Shown: in pieces, positions 25,864-34,440 of the stretch
Position numbering within the stretch: the stretch's first letter is position 1
How the letters are laid out: each line of letters starts with the position of its first letter
Translations under genes and position numbers: made by a program
NCBI GenBank assembly: GCA_963675435.1
Contig: OY776216.1
Location: 2,790,001 to 2,854,000, forward strand
Length of the DNA stretch: 64,000 nucleotides
Source: Saccharicrinis sp963675435
GTDB lineage: Bacteria > Bacteroidota > Bacteroidia > Bacteroidales > Marinilabiliaceae
Direction of reading: 5' to 3'
The notes under the pieces: model-generated
Seen by the model: the letters and a program-made list of their open reading frames with translations, nothing else
Told to the model about the DNA's origin: nothing
Database searches by the model: none

Positions 25864-27538
25864 TTTAACTATATTAATAAATAAAACTCCCATTAGAACA
25901 GTCACATTTAAAGATGGCTTAAACATTGTTACAAATAAAAAAGGAGTTGGTCGATCAGGTAATAGTGTTGGTAAATCTACCTTATCTAGAGTTATTGATT
26001 TTCTATTTTTAGGTTCAATAGAACCTATATATATTGATGAAGAATTTAAAAAGCCGAACAAAAAAATAGAGTTATTACTTCAAGATAATGATGTGGAAGC
26101 TGAATTGTCGTTTATAGGTATTGATAATAAGTTACATCAAATTGCAAGGAATTTAGATATTGATACGGATTGTTTTAAATATTTCGTCGATGGCTTAGAA
26201 AAGGATAAAAAAGAATATGAGAAACAATTACAGTTTTTATTCTTCAATATTTTAACAAGGCGACCTTCTGTTAGATCATTAGCCCCAAAATTCATTAGAA
26301 ATGATGGTCATAGAATGCTTAATACTACAAAGTTTCTAGACAAACATAGTGGTAATAAGGATTACAGTGAATTGTTTTTATACCTTTTCGGGTTTGAGAA
26401 TACAAATCTTTTAACAGAAAAAAGAGATGCAACAAATTTAATTAATAGAAGAAAAAGGAATTCGACTTCATTAAATGCTATCGTAAGGGAACAAAAGCCT
26501 TCGAAACTAGTTGGTGAATTAAAAGAAAAAATCAGATCATTAGAAGATCAGTTTTTTAAATTTGATTACTCCCCAGACTTTGATGATCCTATAAAATATT
26601 TGACACAATTGCAGGAGAATGAAGATTTGCTTTCTGATAATCTAATGAAAATTGAACGCAAAATATTCAATATCCAAAATACTATTCAAATGCTCTCTAA
26701 CCAAGGAGGGAATCATTTAACTAAGGAGTTAAAAGAAATTTATGAATTTGCTGGTGTTTCAATAGAAAGTGGTACACGTAAATATGAAGAAGTACTAGCA
26801 TTCCATGATAATCTAGTTGCAAAGAAAAGACAATATTTATCATCTGACTTACCATCTTTAGACACTGAGAAAAATAAATTAGTTACTGACTTAAATAAAA
26901 TTCATTCTGAGAAAACAAAGGTGTTCTCTAATATGCGTTCCCGAGAGCATATTAATAGAATTACAGAAAATTTAAAAGAATTAGGACAGTTAAAAATTGA
27001 TTTAGGAAGAAGCGAAGGGGTTATTGACCAGCAAAAAAAAGCATTGTCTGATTTAGCAGAAGCTGAAAAATCATTAGACAATATACTTAAAAGCATAAAT
27101 AAAGAATTTGAAAATATTGAAGTGTTTGAAAATCATTTCAATGAAGAATTTAAAAAGATTACAGAACTTGTTCTTGCTGATAAGTATGCCTTTAAATTAA
27201 ATTTTGATAAAGTAAAAGGCAGTTGTAAACTGGCTATTGAAAATTTAATACCTAATCCAGAAGGAGGGCGAAAAAAGGCAGAGGTAATAGCTTTCGACTT
27301 TGCTTATATTCATGCAGTAAAAAAATCAAAATCGTATAGACCTTCATTTGTTATTCATGACAGTATAGAGGACATTGATCAAAAGCAGATTGATATATTA
27401 TTTCAACAATCTCGCCTTTTACCCGGTCAGCAAATAATCTCTTTATTATCTGAGAATTTAAGTCAAGAATTCTATGACAAATATGATAAAGATGTAGTAT
27501 TGTATTTGTCCGAAAATGAGATGTTTTTTAAAGTATAA
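25850..27538 (+). CDS. ABC-3C / DUF2326-type SMC-like ATPase
   Basis: Protein of 562 residues. The P-loop GRSGNSVGKSTLSRVIDFL (Walker A GNSVGKST) lies near residue 40. A long middle part with coiled-coil segments (ELKEKIRSLEDQF, NIQNTIQMLSNQ, LKELGQLKIDLGRSEG) separates it from the C-terminal Walker B-like strand SYRPSFVIHDSIEDID near residue 500. The N-terminal TFKDGLNIVTNKKGVG and the missing classical signature point to the DUF2326/SMC-like ABC ATPases of ABC-three-component systems, which are predicted anti-phage or conflict systems. Together with the three upstream genes it makes a complete four-gene operon after repeat copy C. Confidence 0.8.
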   Translation: MKLNSLTILINKTPIRTVTFKDGLNIVTNKKGVGRSGNSVGKSTLSRVIDFLFLGSIEPIYIDEEFKKPNKKIELLLQDNDVEAELSFIGIDNKLHQIARNLDIDTDCFKYFVDGLEKDKKEYEKQLQFLFFNILTRRPSVRSLAPKFIRNDGHRMLNTTKFLDKHSGNKDYSELFLYLFGFENTNLLTEKRDATNLINRRKRNSTSLNAIVREQKPSKLVGELKEKIRSLEDQFFKFDYSPDFDDPIKYLTQLQENEDLLSDNLMKIERKIFNIQNTIQMLSNQGGNHLTKELKEIYEFAGVSIESGTRKYEEVLAFHDNLVAKKRQYLSSDLPSLDTEKNKLVTDLNKIHSEKTKVFSNMRSREHINRITENLKELGQLKIDLGRSEGVIDQQKKALSDLAEAEKSLDNILKSINKEFENIEVFENHFNEEFKKITELVLADKYAFKLNFDKVKGSCKLAIENLIPNPEGGRKKAEVIAFDFAYIHAVKKSKSYRPSFVIHDSIEDIDQKQIDILFQQSRLLPGQQIISLLSENLSQEFYDKYDKDVVLYLSENEMFFKV

Positions 27539-27545
27539 AACTAAT

Positions 27546-27670
27546 GCCAACATGTATATACATAATAGCCGAGACAGCAGTAAAATCAAGGGGTGTAGCC
27601 CGCTCTAACTTTCGTGTAACTTGACAGGGAAGTGCCACGCAATCCCTTACTGGCCATGCCGCCAACGTTA
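27546..27670. repeat. Cassette-end structured repeat d (attC-like)
   Basis: Begins GCCAACATGTATATACATAA-TAGCC 6 bp after the ATPase stop, and ends GCCATGCCGCCAACGTTAG. Arms pair less well than in a and b, but the left arm (CAACA..ATATACATAA) and the loop (GTAACTTGACAGGGAAGTGCC) align with b (GTATCGGTTTGACAATGATGTGCC), so it belongs to the same repeat family. Confidence 0.55.
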
Positions 27671-27693
27671 GTAGCTATAAATTACACTATCAT

Positions 27694-28596
27694 ATGAAAA
27701 AGAACATTATTCTATTACTAGCGACATTAGTATCATTTTCTATTTATGCACAAGATTACTACAATCAATTCCATAATTGCTTTCAGAATGGAACAGAGGA
27801 GGAACAGTTTGAGGTTTTAAACGAATGGGAAAGTAAGTCTCCTAATGATGCAGAGTTATATACTTGTTTATTTAATTTCTATTTTTATAAAAGCAAAGAT
27901 GAAATAGTTGTTATAAATAGTGGGCAACCTCCAAAAGGAGAAAAGGTTTTAATATTAAGAGATAGTACAGATAAGGTTGCTGGATTCATTGGCAGTAAAA
28001 TTAATTATGAGGAATCTTCATTAAAAAAGGCATTTGAAAATATAAACACAGGAATTAAATTATTTCCAAATCGACTAGATATGAGATTGGGTAAAATATA
28101 TGCACTTGGGCAAATAAAAGACTGGGAAAGTTTTACTGAAGAGATAATAAGAACAATTAATTATTCAGCCCAAAATAAAAACAAATGGACTTGGACTCAT
28201 AATCAGGAAAGGGATAATGGAGAAGATTTCTTTTTATCATGTTTGCAGGATTATCAAATGCAATTATACAATACAATGGATGATAAACTTTTGTTGAATA
28301 TGCAAAATATTGCTCGGGCAGTTTTAAACCATTATCCTTCACATGTTGAAAGTTTATCAAATATGTCAATTGGGTACTTGGTTTCACAGAAGTATGATAA
28401 AGCATTGATTCTTTTGTTAAAAGCAGAAAGTATTAGTCCAAAAGATTATATCGTGTTAAGTAATATTGCATATGCATACAAAGAAAAGGGAGATACTAAA
28501 AAAGCCATTAACTATTATACAATGGTTTTACAATCAGACGATCAACAACTTAAAGAACAAGCAAAGCAGGCACTTAAAATATTAAAGAATAAATAA
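27694..28596 (+). CDS. Secreted TPR-repeat protein
   Basis: Protein of 300 residues with signal peptide (NIILLLATLVSFSIYAQ) and C-terminal tetratricopeptide-like helices (YDKALILLLKAESISPKDYI, LSNIAYAYKEKGDTKKAINY, YTMVLQSDDQQLKEQAKQAL). TPRs mediate protein contacts; no catalytic motif is visible. It follows structured repeat d by 23 bp and is followed by a membrane protein gene, both in the same orientation as the island genes. Confidence 0.7.
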   Translation: MKKNIILLLATLVSFSIYAQDYYNQFHNCFQNGTEEEQFEVLNEWESKSPNDAELYTCLFNFYFYKSKDEIVVINSGQPPKGEKVLILRDSTDKVAGFIGSKINYEESSLKKAFENINTGIKLFPNRLDMRLGKIYALGQIKDWESFTEEIIRTINYSAQNKNKWTWTHNQERDNGEDFFLSCLQDYQMQLYNTMDDKLLLNMQNIARAVLNHYPSHVESLSNMSIGYLVSQKYDKALILLLKAESISPKDYIVLSNIAYAYKEKGDTKKAINYYTMVLQSDDQQLKEQAKQALKILKNK

Positions 28597-28687
28597 GGAT
28601 CGCTTCCTTTACTTAGATAATTTTCAGTTTATTTAGAGTAATGGAAGAGGTATTTAATGAATCAAACAAAATACGATATACTAAAAT

Positions 28688-29467
28688 ATGAGTTCACAAA
28701 TAAGAATAAAGCCCCCATATAAGTTAAAATCATATATTTTCTTAAAAGACTATATGACCATCTTTGGCCTTGTAATATTGTTATTCGGGCAAATTTTCTC
28801 TTTAAGTGAATATTCTCATATTGATATAGCATCAATAACCATGTCCCTTTCCAAAATTGAAAAATCAGAAGGGAAGATTGTTGATGTTTATCCCATTTAC
28901 TATGCTTTTTTCGATAAGTATATCAATGCTTATGATTATGAAATGTACCATCCTGATTTAGGAATATCATACGGAACATCTTTTGCAAAAAGTACTTTAA
29001 AGAAAGGAGATAATATAATTGTTGAATATGTAAAAGATCATCCCACAATACATCGCATAAAAGGAATGAGTAATTCATTTATAAATGACACCACATGCAT
29101 GTATATGATCATATTGATGGTTGGATTCTATTTTATAATTGTGGGAGCCAAAAGAACAAGAGCTTTTTTAAGAGATGTAAAGAATGGATACATAACAAAG
29201 GCCAAACTGTATGAAAAGCCAACAACAATGGTTATTGATGAAACCAGATATATTGTAATGAAATTTTTATTTATTACAAAAGGAGGTGATACTATAAAAA
29301 TTAAAAAAGAGTTGTCAAATGCAACAGATCTTCTTGATGATGAGGAAGAATGGATATTATACAATGAAAATAATACTTCAAATAATTATTTTGTTGACAA
29401 GCTACCTAAAAAACTGAAGGATTATATTTATTCAGAGATAAATAATGCAAGCATCAGAATAAAATAA
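28688..29467 (+). CDS. DUF3592-like two-TM membrane protein
   Basis: Protein of 259 residues with TM segments at ~25-42 (IFGLVILLFGQIFSL) and ~138-155 (MYMIILMVGFYFIIVGA) flanking an external domain with SEGKIVDVYPIYYAF and DLGISYGTSFAKSTLKKGDNIIVEY, the DUF3592 pattern in which a short beta domain lies between two helices. After the second TM a cytosolic part repeats a similar theme (GYITKAKLYEKPTTMVIDET). Function unknown. Confidence 0.55.
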   Translation: MSSQIRIKPPYKLKSYIFLKDYMTIFGLVILLFGQIFSLSEYSHIDIASITMSLSKIEKSEGKIVDVYPIYYAFFDKYINAYDYEMYHPDLGISYGTSFAKSTLKKGDNIIVEYVKDHPTIHRIKGMSNSFINDTTCMYMIILMVGFYFIIVGAKRTRAFLRDVKNGYITKAKLYEKPTTMVIDETRYIVMKFLFITKGGDTIKIKKELSNATDLLDDEEEWILYNENNTSNNYFVDKLPKKLKDYIYSEINNASIRIK

Positions 29468-29840
29468 AAGAACTGAAAATTTATTGCGACATAACTATAG
29501 TGGTTATATACAAAAAAAAGCATGAACACTATTCAATAAACAATTGTTGCAATTAAACAATTGAGGTTTAAGTTATAATGCAAAAACTTAAACCATGAAA
29601 CCACGATCACTTTCCATGATAGCAGGTATTAACCCGAGTTCGATATAAAATTATTGGCTCAGACCGCTTATAAATAATGAGTTTCAATGAATGTTTGTGA
29701 AGTCATAGCGGGCTATGTCAAACAAATATGAAGCAGAAAATCGTTGTTTATATGTGGCTTTCTATTAAAATGTATCCCCACTGCTAAGTAGGTCATAGTT
29801 TTTTGACGAAGATGTGTGATATTTGTTTAGCGCTTGGGAG

Positions 29841-31364
29841 CTATAGTTTTAAATTCTGAGGTAAAAGATCTGCAAGTTTGTTCACCTTATAGGTAGGGAT
29901 TATTTCAAGCACCTTTTTCAGCCATTCAAAGGGGTTTACATTGTTCTTTTTACATGTAGCAAAGAACGAATAGAACATAGCTGCCCGTTCTGCACCTCGG
30001 TTAGATCCAGCGAACAGATAATTCTTCCTGCCGAGTGTGATTGGGCGAATAGCATTTTCGGCAAGGTTATTATCTATTTCCAAATTGCCATCGTTAAGAT
30101 AAGCCAATAAATTATTCCAACGTTCAATGCAATATGCGGTGGCCGTGCCCAACGGAGATTTGGGATTGGTAGATTTATAGGTTTCCACCATCCATTTCCC
30201 CAGTTCGTTTATCAATGGCAACGATTCATCAAGCCTCAGAGCGTGACGTTCCTTGGGAGGCATGTTCTGTTCCCGGGCTTTTCGCTCCACGGCATAGAGT
30301 TTTTGGAACATTCCCATGGCATATTCTGCTTGTTTTTGATCATATGGCAAGGCTTTCTCAAAATATCGGCGTGCGTGGGCCATGCAATTGACCAGGGTTA
30401 TATCCGGATTCTTTGCTGCAATCAGATCATATACTTGGTAGCCATCGGTCTGAAGATAGCCTTTGAAGTTTCCAAGAAGTTTTTTCGGGCCTTCCCTGGA
30501 TCTTCCGGTGTTATAATCGAAGAACACCATTTTTTCTAAAGGGCTGTGATAAATCCAATAATATCCCCGGTGCGTTTTCCCTTTCTTCTGTTTATCCAGA
30601 ACGGGAATTGGGGTTTCATCGGCCTGTATATAACCTTGCGCGAGTACCCTGTGCTTTAAAACATCGTATAGTGGTTCAAGTAAATTGCTGATGCTTTCCT
30701 GCCAACCGTTGAGTGTAGATGAAGAAAGTTTTATGTTCTCCCTTTTGAAACGCTCTATTTGACGGTAAACAGGCAAGTGATCCACAAACTTGTCGACGAT
30801 GACCTGAGATAGTAGACCGGGACCGGCGATACCTTTTTCGATTGGAAAAACAGGGAGTTCCGCCATTACGCCTTTGTAATCGACATTGTTATCGTCTATT
30901 GACTTGATGTATTTGGGACGGATATAACGCTTGATGAACAGCTTCGCCGGAACCAGTTCCAGTTGGTCGGTCACTTCTTTTCCGATGCATTTCATCCCGA
31001 AAGTGTCCTCCTTCGGTTCCAATATAATTTCTTCTACCGGTAAGTGTGATGGCAAAGGTAAGCGCCCGGGATGCTGCCTCTTTTCTTTTGTACGCACATA
31101 GTTTATTGTCTGCTGTTCTTTTTCAGGTGCTGCCTCCTCGGGCACGTCAAAAGGTAAAGAAAGCTGCTTGTCATCAGCATCGTGAACGAAACGTTCACGT
31201 TTTGTTCCATAAAGCAAGCGGTTCATTTGATCAATCTGGAACTGCATTTTCTCCATTCTGGATTGCATCTGTCCCATCGCCGACTCCATGGAGTTGATGA
31301 GCCCTTTCAGCTTTTGATTTTCTTTTTCCAGCTCGGAAGCCTTGTTTCCCAGTTCCTTTGACAT
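29841..31364 (-). CDS. tnpC: IS66 transposase TnpC
   Basis: Transposase of 507 residues: N-terminal coiled coil (ASELEKENQKLKGLINSMES), RMEKMQFQIDQMNRLLYGTK leucine-zipper-like segment, zinc-like region replaced by KCIGKEV, then the DDE domain with IQADETPIPVLDKQKKGKT, LQTDGYQVYDLIAAK and the C-terminal NNLAENAIRPITLGRKNYLF. The sequence shows no frameshift. It is last in the tnpA-tnpB-tnpC order. Confidence 0.95.
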   Translation of the reverse strand: MSKELGNKASELEKENQKLKGLINSMESAMGQMQSRMEKMQFQIDQMNRLLYGTKRERFVHDADDKQLSLPFDVPEEAAPEKEQQTINYVRTKEKRQHPGRLPLPSHLPVEEIILEPKEDTFGMKCIGKEVTDQLELVPAKLFIKRYIRPKYIKSIDDNNVDYKGVMAELPVFPIEKGIAGPGLLSQVIVDKFVDHLPVYRQIERFKRENIKLSSSTLNGWQESISNLLEPLYDVLKHRVLAQGYIQADETPIPVLDKQKKGKTHRGYYWIYHSPLEKMVFFDYNTGRSREGPKKLLGNFKGYLQTDGYQVYDLIAAKNPDITLVNCMAHARRYFEKALPYDQKQAEYAMGMFQKLYAVERKAREQNMPPKERHALRLDESLPLINELGKWMVETYKSTNPKSPLGTATAYCIERWNNLLAYLNDGNLEIDNNLAENAIRPITLGRKNYLFAGSNRGAERAAMFYSFFATCKKNNVNPFEWLKKVLEIIPTYKVNKLADLLPQNLKL

Positions 31365-31466
31365 ATTTCGAAACTACGCAAACACGGGCATTTACCAAAG
31401 AAAAACCAACCGTTGTTATCAACAAAATTAAGGTTTGGAGTTGATAAATATTTTTGTTGGAATACC

Positions 31467-31832
31467 TTATTTTACAGGTGTTTCGGGAGGCAGATATCGC
31501 TTTCTTTGTTGTAGGTTTTTAATAGATAATCCGTCTACTATCATTACAATTTGGGCATAGCTCAGAGTAATACTTCCCACTGAAGTGTCATATCTGGGAA
31601 GCTCAAATGTTCCTTTCTCCAGGCGCTTGTAATAAAGTAAGAACCCGGAGCCCTGCCAATGCAGCAACTTAATCTTATCTCGACACTTATTGATGAAGAT
31701 AAAAACGTCTCCATTCTGGGGGTTGCTGTCCAGATGGTTGCGAATCAGTCCCGACAATGCATCAAAGCTTTTGCGCATATCAGTGGGCTGGCTGTAAAGG
31801 TGAAATGTGTTTTCTGTTGATAGTGCGAACAT
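31467..31832 (-). CDS. tnpB: IS66 accessory protein TnpB
   Basis: Protein of 121 residues: HLYSQPTDMRKSFDALSGLI, GDVFIFINKCRDKIKLLHWQ and GFLLYYKRLEKGTFELP are the standard IS66 Orf2 blocks. It lies 3 bp after tnpA. Confidence 0.93.
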   Translation of the reverse strand: MFALSTENTFHLYSQPTDMRKSFDALSGLIRNHLDSNPQNGDVFIFINKCRDKIKLLHWQGSGFLLYYKRLEKGTFELPRYDTSVGSITLSYAQIVMIVDGLSIKNLQQRKRYLPPETPVK

Positions 31833-31835
31833 AGT

Positions 31836-32159
31836 TTATAGGCTTATCAGTTTTTTCAAAAAATCAGGACTAACAGTTTCCGGACACTGCAACTGGATAC
31901 CGTTGGGAAATAATAAGCACAGCTGGTTTACCGCTTCTTTTTCTTCAGATTCTGGAACTGACTTTATATTTACCGGAATAAAACCCGAATCAGATTTAAC
32001 TTGAGATTTACTTTCTTTGAGCCTTTTACCCCACGCCTGAAATGTGGAATAAGCTAATCCATGTTCTTTACAATATTGTTTTTGTGGAGCATCACCTTGT
32101 TGCCATGCTTCGTAATGAGCAAACATCTCTTTGGCTGTATGTCTTCTTGAGTTTTTCAT
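31836..32159 (-). CDS. tnpA: IS66 TnpA (helix-turn-helix protein)
   Basis: Protein of 107 residues with HTAKEMFAHYEAWQQGDAPQ and KQYCKEHGLAYSTFQAWGKR, the helix-turn-helix of IS66 Orf1. It is the first gene of the element, 58 bp from the right end. Confidence 0.88.
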   Translation of the reverse strand: MKNSRRHTAKEMFAHYEAWQQGDAPQKQYCKEHGLAYSTFQAWGKRLKESKSQVKSDSGFIPVNIKSVPESEEKEAVNQLCLLFPNGIQLQCPETVSPDFLKKLISL

Positions 32160-32348
32160 GCACCAAATATATCCTCTTCAAATATCTAATAGAAGACGAG
32201 CTTAGTAGTGCGGATACATTAAAATACTAATCTACTTCGTTAAATTCTTCTACCATAGCTCGCTATGCAAAAAGAATTTGCCTTGTATATCAGCATTTTA
32301 ATAAAATCTGAGCTCTTTAATTTTAATCGAACTCGGGTTATTAGTTAC

Positions 32349-32992
32349 ATGGTTATTTTTTTCGTAGCCATATTTGCCAACTTCTTTGTACTCGAATCCA
32401 TTACTAAAATCCTTTAGATACCATTCATGAGCATCATTTTATGGTGCGATTAGGAATTATGGCTTTTATAATAACAGTTGTTTTTGATGTTGTTGTGGCA
32501 TGGGCATTATACCAATTGTATAAGCAAAATATTTTATCAGGATTAAGTACACTGTTCAGAATGATGCATGCTGCAATAATGGGAGTAGCGGTGTTTATCT
32601 TACCTGTGGCTTTAACCTTAACCAATGAACAGGCCATACTTAATCAAATAGATATTTTCAATACCATTGGGCTTATAGGTTTATTCTTCTTCGGAATTCA
32701 CCTGATTCTTTTAGGACGTATTCTTCAAAAGCCAAAACTCATTACAATATCTCTTATTGTGGCAGGTGTTATGTATATGGTGGATACAGGAGCACACTTT
32801 TTACTACCAAACTACAACGATTATAATGCTGTATTTTTAGCAATGGTTGCAATATCCAATATCTTTGGCGAAATGGCCTTGTCGGTATGGTTGTTGGTAA
32901 AGGGAGGAAAGGATAAGGGAATGTTCAAAATTCTGTGTCATAGTTTGTTTATATGTTCATTTATTTTTTGGAATCAATATCAAAAGCCTTAA
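32349..32992 (+). pseudogene. DUF4386 membrane protein, 5'-truncated and frameshifted
   Basis: The ATG at 32349 reads VIFFVAIFANFFVLESITK and then stops at TAG 32415. One frame over, NPLDTIHEHHFMVRLGIMAF continues the family sequence to 32992 (VVAWALYQLYKQNILSGLST, FFGIHLILLGRILQKP). Adding one A to the AAAA at 32406-32409 restores one frame, so this is a single-base deletion. The normal N-terminal start lies where the MITE now ends (32338), so the gene is also truncated by that insertion. Only the part from the ATG at 32441 (183 residues, about five TM helices) could be made. Confidence 0.75.
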
Positions 32993-32993
32993 A

Positions 32994-33070
32994 GGTTAAA
33001 TAAAGATTCATACAAGAGCAACCGAGGTACGAGGTTGTTTATATACTCTTGTTTGATTCTATATTTAACC
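32994..33070. terminator. Large imperfect inverted repeat after DUF4386 remnant
   Basis: GGTTAAATAAAGATTCATAC plus AAGAGCAACC pairs with GGTTGTTTATATACTCTTG plus TTTGATTCTATATTTAACC, with a bulge of ~8 nt. It directly follows the stop codon at 32992 and lies between that gene and the converging IS256 transposase. There is no T run, so it may be a structured 3' end rather than a classical terminator. Confidence 0.45.
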
Positions 33071-33095
33071 TACCTTTGCTTTTTTATATTGATAG

Positions 33096-34322
33096 CTAGT
33101 GATTTATTCCACATCTATCTTCAAACTTTATTATTAATTGTTGTTGAACTTCTCCCCAATAAGGAGGCTTTGAAATCCAATTTTCGCTTATTGTTTTGGA
33201 GGCCATAAATAATAGTTTCAAGAGTGCTTTATCACCTGAAAATGCACCCTTTGTTTTAGTATATTTTCGTAGTTGTCTATTAAAACCTTCAATTATATTT
33301 GTTGTATACATGATTCGCCTAATGTCTTTTGAATAGTCAAAAAAACGGGTTAAATGCAACCAGTTTGTCCTCCATGATTTAATAATTAAGGGGTATTTTG
33401 TGTTCCATTGTGCCTCAAACTCATCCATCGCAATTTCGGCTGCATCAATATTAGGTGCTTGATACACCTTTTTGAGCCCATTAATTACTAATTGATTATT
33501 CTTGTGCGAGACGTACTTTAAACTATTTCTAAGCTGGTGAATGATGCATAATTGAACATCTGTCATTGGAAAAATAGACTCTATAGCTTGTGTAAAACCA
33601 GAAAGATTGTCCATACACGCAATTAGTATATCATTAACCCCTCTGCTTTGTATGTCTTCTAATACTGATAACCAAAAACGGGCACTCTCCTTCTGCCCAA
33701 TGTACAAGCCAAGGATATCTTTCTTACCATACATATCATAGCCAAGAATAATATATACAGCCTTTTTTACAGTCACATTATCTTCTCGTACGCTAAAATG
33801 TAAGGCATCCAACCATATGATTGAATAAATAGATTCCAGTTGCCTGTTCTTCCAACGCTCAAGATCAGGCATGATACGGTCTGTAATCTCACTTATTTTA
33901 CCTTTTGATATAGATGTCCCGTATAAGTCTTCCAGATAATCCTGAATATCTTTGTAGCTCATACCTTTACTATACAAGGAAATAATTTTTTCTTGTAAAG
34001 CATCTCCTAAAAAGGTTTGTTGCTTTTCAACTATTTGGGGGGTAAATGTGCCATTGCGGTCCCTTGGAGTATTTAGCTCAAAGGAACCTTGTTCACTCTT
34101 CATTTTCTTGGGAGTGGTCCCGTTCTTACGGTTTACTTTTGACTGATTATCATTTGAGCGCTCTTCATGTATATGAATGTCTAGTTCTGCTTTCATTGCA
34201 CTCTCTAAGAGATCCTTTATCATGGGAAGCATTACATTATCTGCCCCACTTAAACCTTTACCCTCTCGAATCCCTTGTATCGCTGCTTCTTTAAACTTTT
34301 CGTAATCAAATTCTTTTGTCAT
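33096..34322 (-). CDS. IS256-family transposase
   Basis: Mutator-type transposase of 408 residues, full length. DDE motifs: IIWLDALHFSVRED, ILIACMDNLSGFTQAIES and IMYTTNIIEGFNRQLRKYTK; the N-terminal LESAMKAELDIHIHEERS and the GMSYKDIQDYLEDLYG block also match. Upstream of its start (plus strand 34349-34377) AATTTCTCATGACACAGAG followed by TTATGAACACTCTC looks like the IS256 terminal repeat. The matching left end was not found in 32993-33095, so the left end may have been lost or diverged. Confidence 0.95.
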   Translation of the reverse strand: MTKEFDYEKFKEAAIQGIREGKGLSGADNVMLPMIKDLLESAMKAELDIHIHEERSNDNQSKVNRKNGTTPKKMKSEQGSFELNTPRDRNGTFTPQIVEKQQTFLGDALQEKIISLYSKGMSYKDIQDYLEDLYGTSISKGKISEITDRIMPDLERWKNRQLESIYSIIWLDALHFSVREDNVTVKKAVYIILGYDMYGKKDILGLYIGQKESARFWLSVLEDIQSRGVNDILIACMDNLSGFTQAIESIFPMTDVQLCIIHQLRNSLKYVSHKNNQLVINGLKKVYQAPNIDAAEIAMDEFEAQWNTKYPLIIKSWRTNWLHLTRFFDYSKDIRRIMYTTNIIEGFNRQLRKYTKTKGAFSGDKALLKLLFMASKTISENWISKPPYWGEVQQQLIIKFEDRCGINH

Positions 34323-34440
34323 GATGCAAAGTTATTGTCTTTTTAATTTCTCATGACACAGAGTTATGAACACTCTCAGGGATAAAAATAAAAATGCATT
34401 CAGTACCATTTACAAATTGTGTTTTTACTCCAGAGAATCT

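Larger units (their letters stand above)
29772..32217 (-). mobile_element. IS66-family element 2 (2446 bp)
   Basis: Ends GTATCCCCACTGCTAAG (left) and, inverted, GTATCCGCACTACTAAG (right), with the 8-bp target duplication ATTAAAAT (29764-29771, 32218-32225). It carries tnpA, tnpB and tnpC on the minus strand, all apparently intact. GC content is visibly higher than in the neighbourhood, which suggests recent arrival from another genome. It is different from IS66 element 1 in ends and in transposase sequence. Confidence 0.97.
29632..32338. mobile_element. 253-bp MITE copy 2, interrupted by IS66 element 2
   Basis: The left part (29632-29771) and right part (32218-32338) together reproduce copy 1 (8149-8401) with few substitutions. 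Removing the IS66 and one copy of its 8-bp duplication leaves exactly 253 bp. The outer flanks carry the 5-bp duplication TATTA (29627-29631, 32339-32343), the reverse complement of the TAATA at copy 1, suggesting a preferred target. Confidence 0.9.

Noticed and set aside
13888..27700. Classical integron
   Set aside because: No integrase gene is in the window and the junctions do not match the canonical GTTRRRY / RYYYAAC cores, so only an attC-like description is used.
30243..30539. Plus-strand frame inside IS66 tnpC
   Set aside because: Shadow of the transposase; no independent support.
32993..33095. Left terminal repeat of the IS256 element
   Set aside because: I looked for a match to the right-end sequence (AGAGTGTTCATAACTCTGTG in inverse form) and found none, so full element limits are not claimed.
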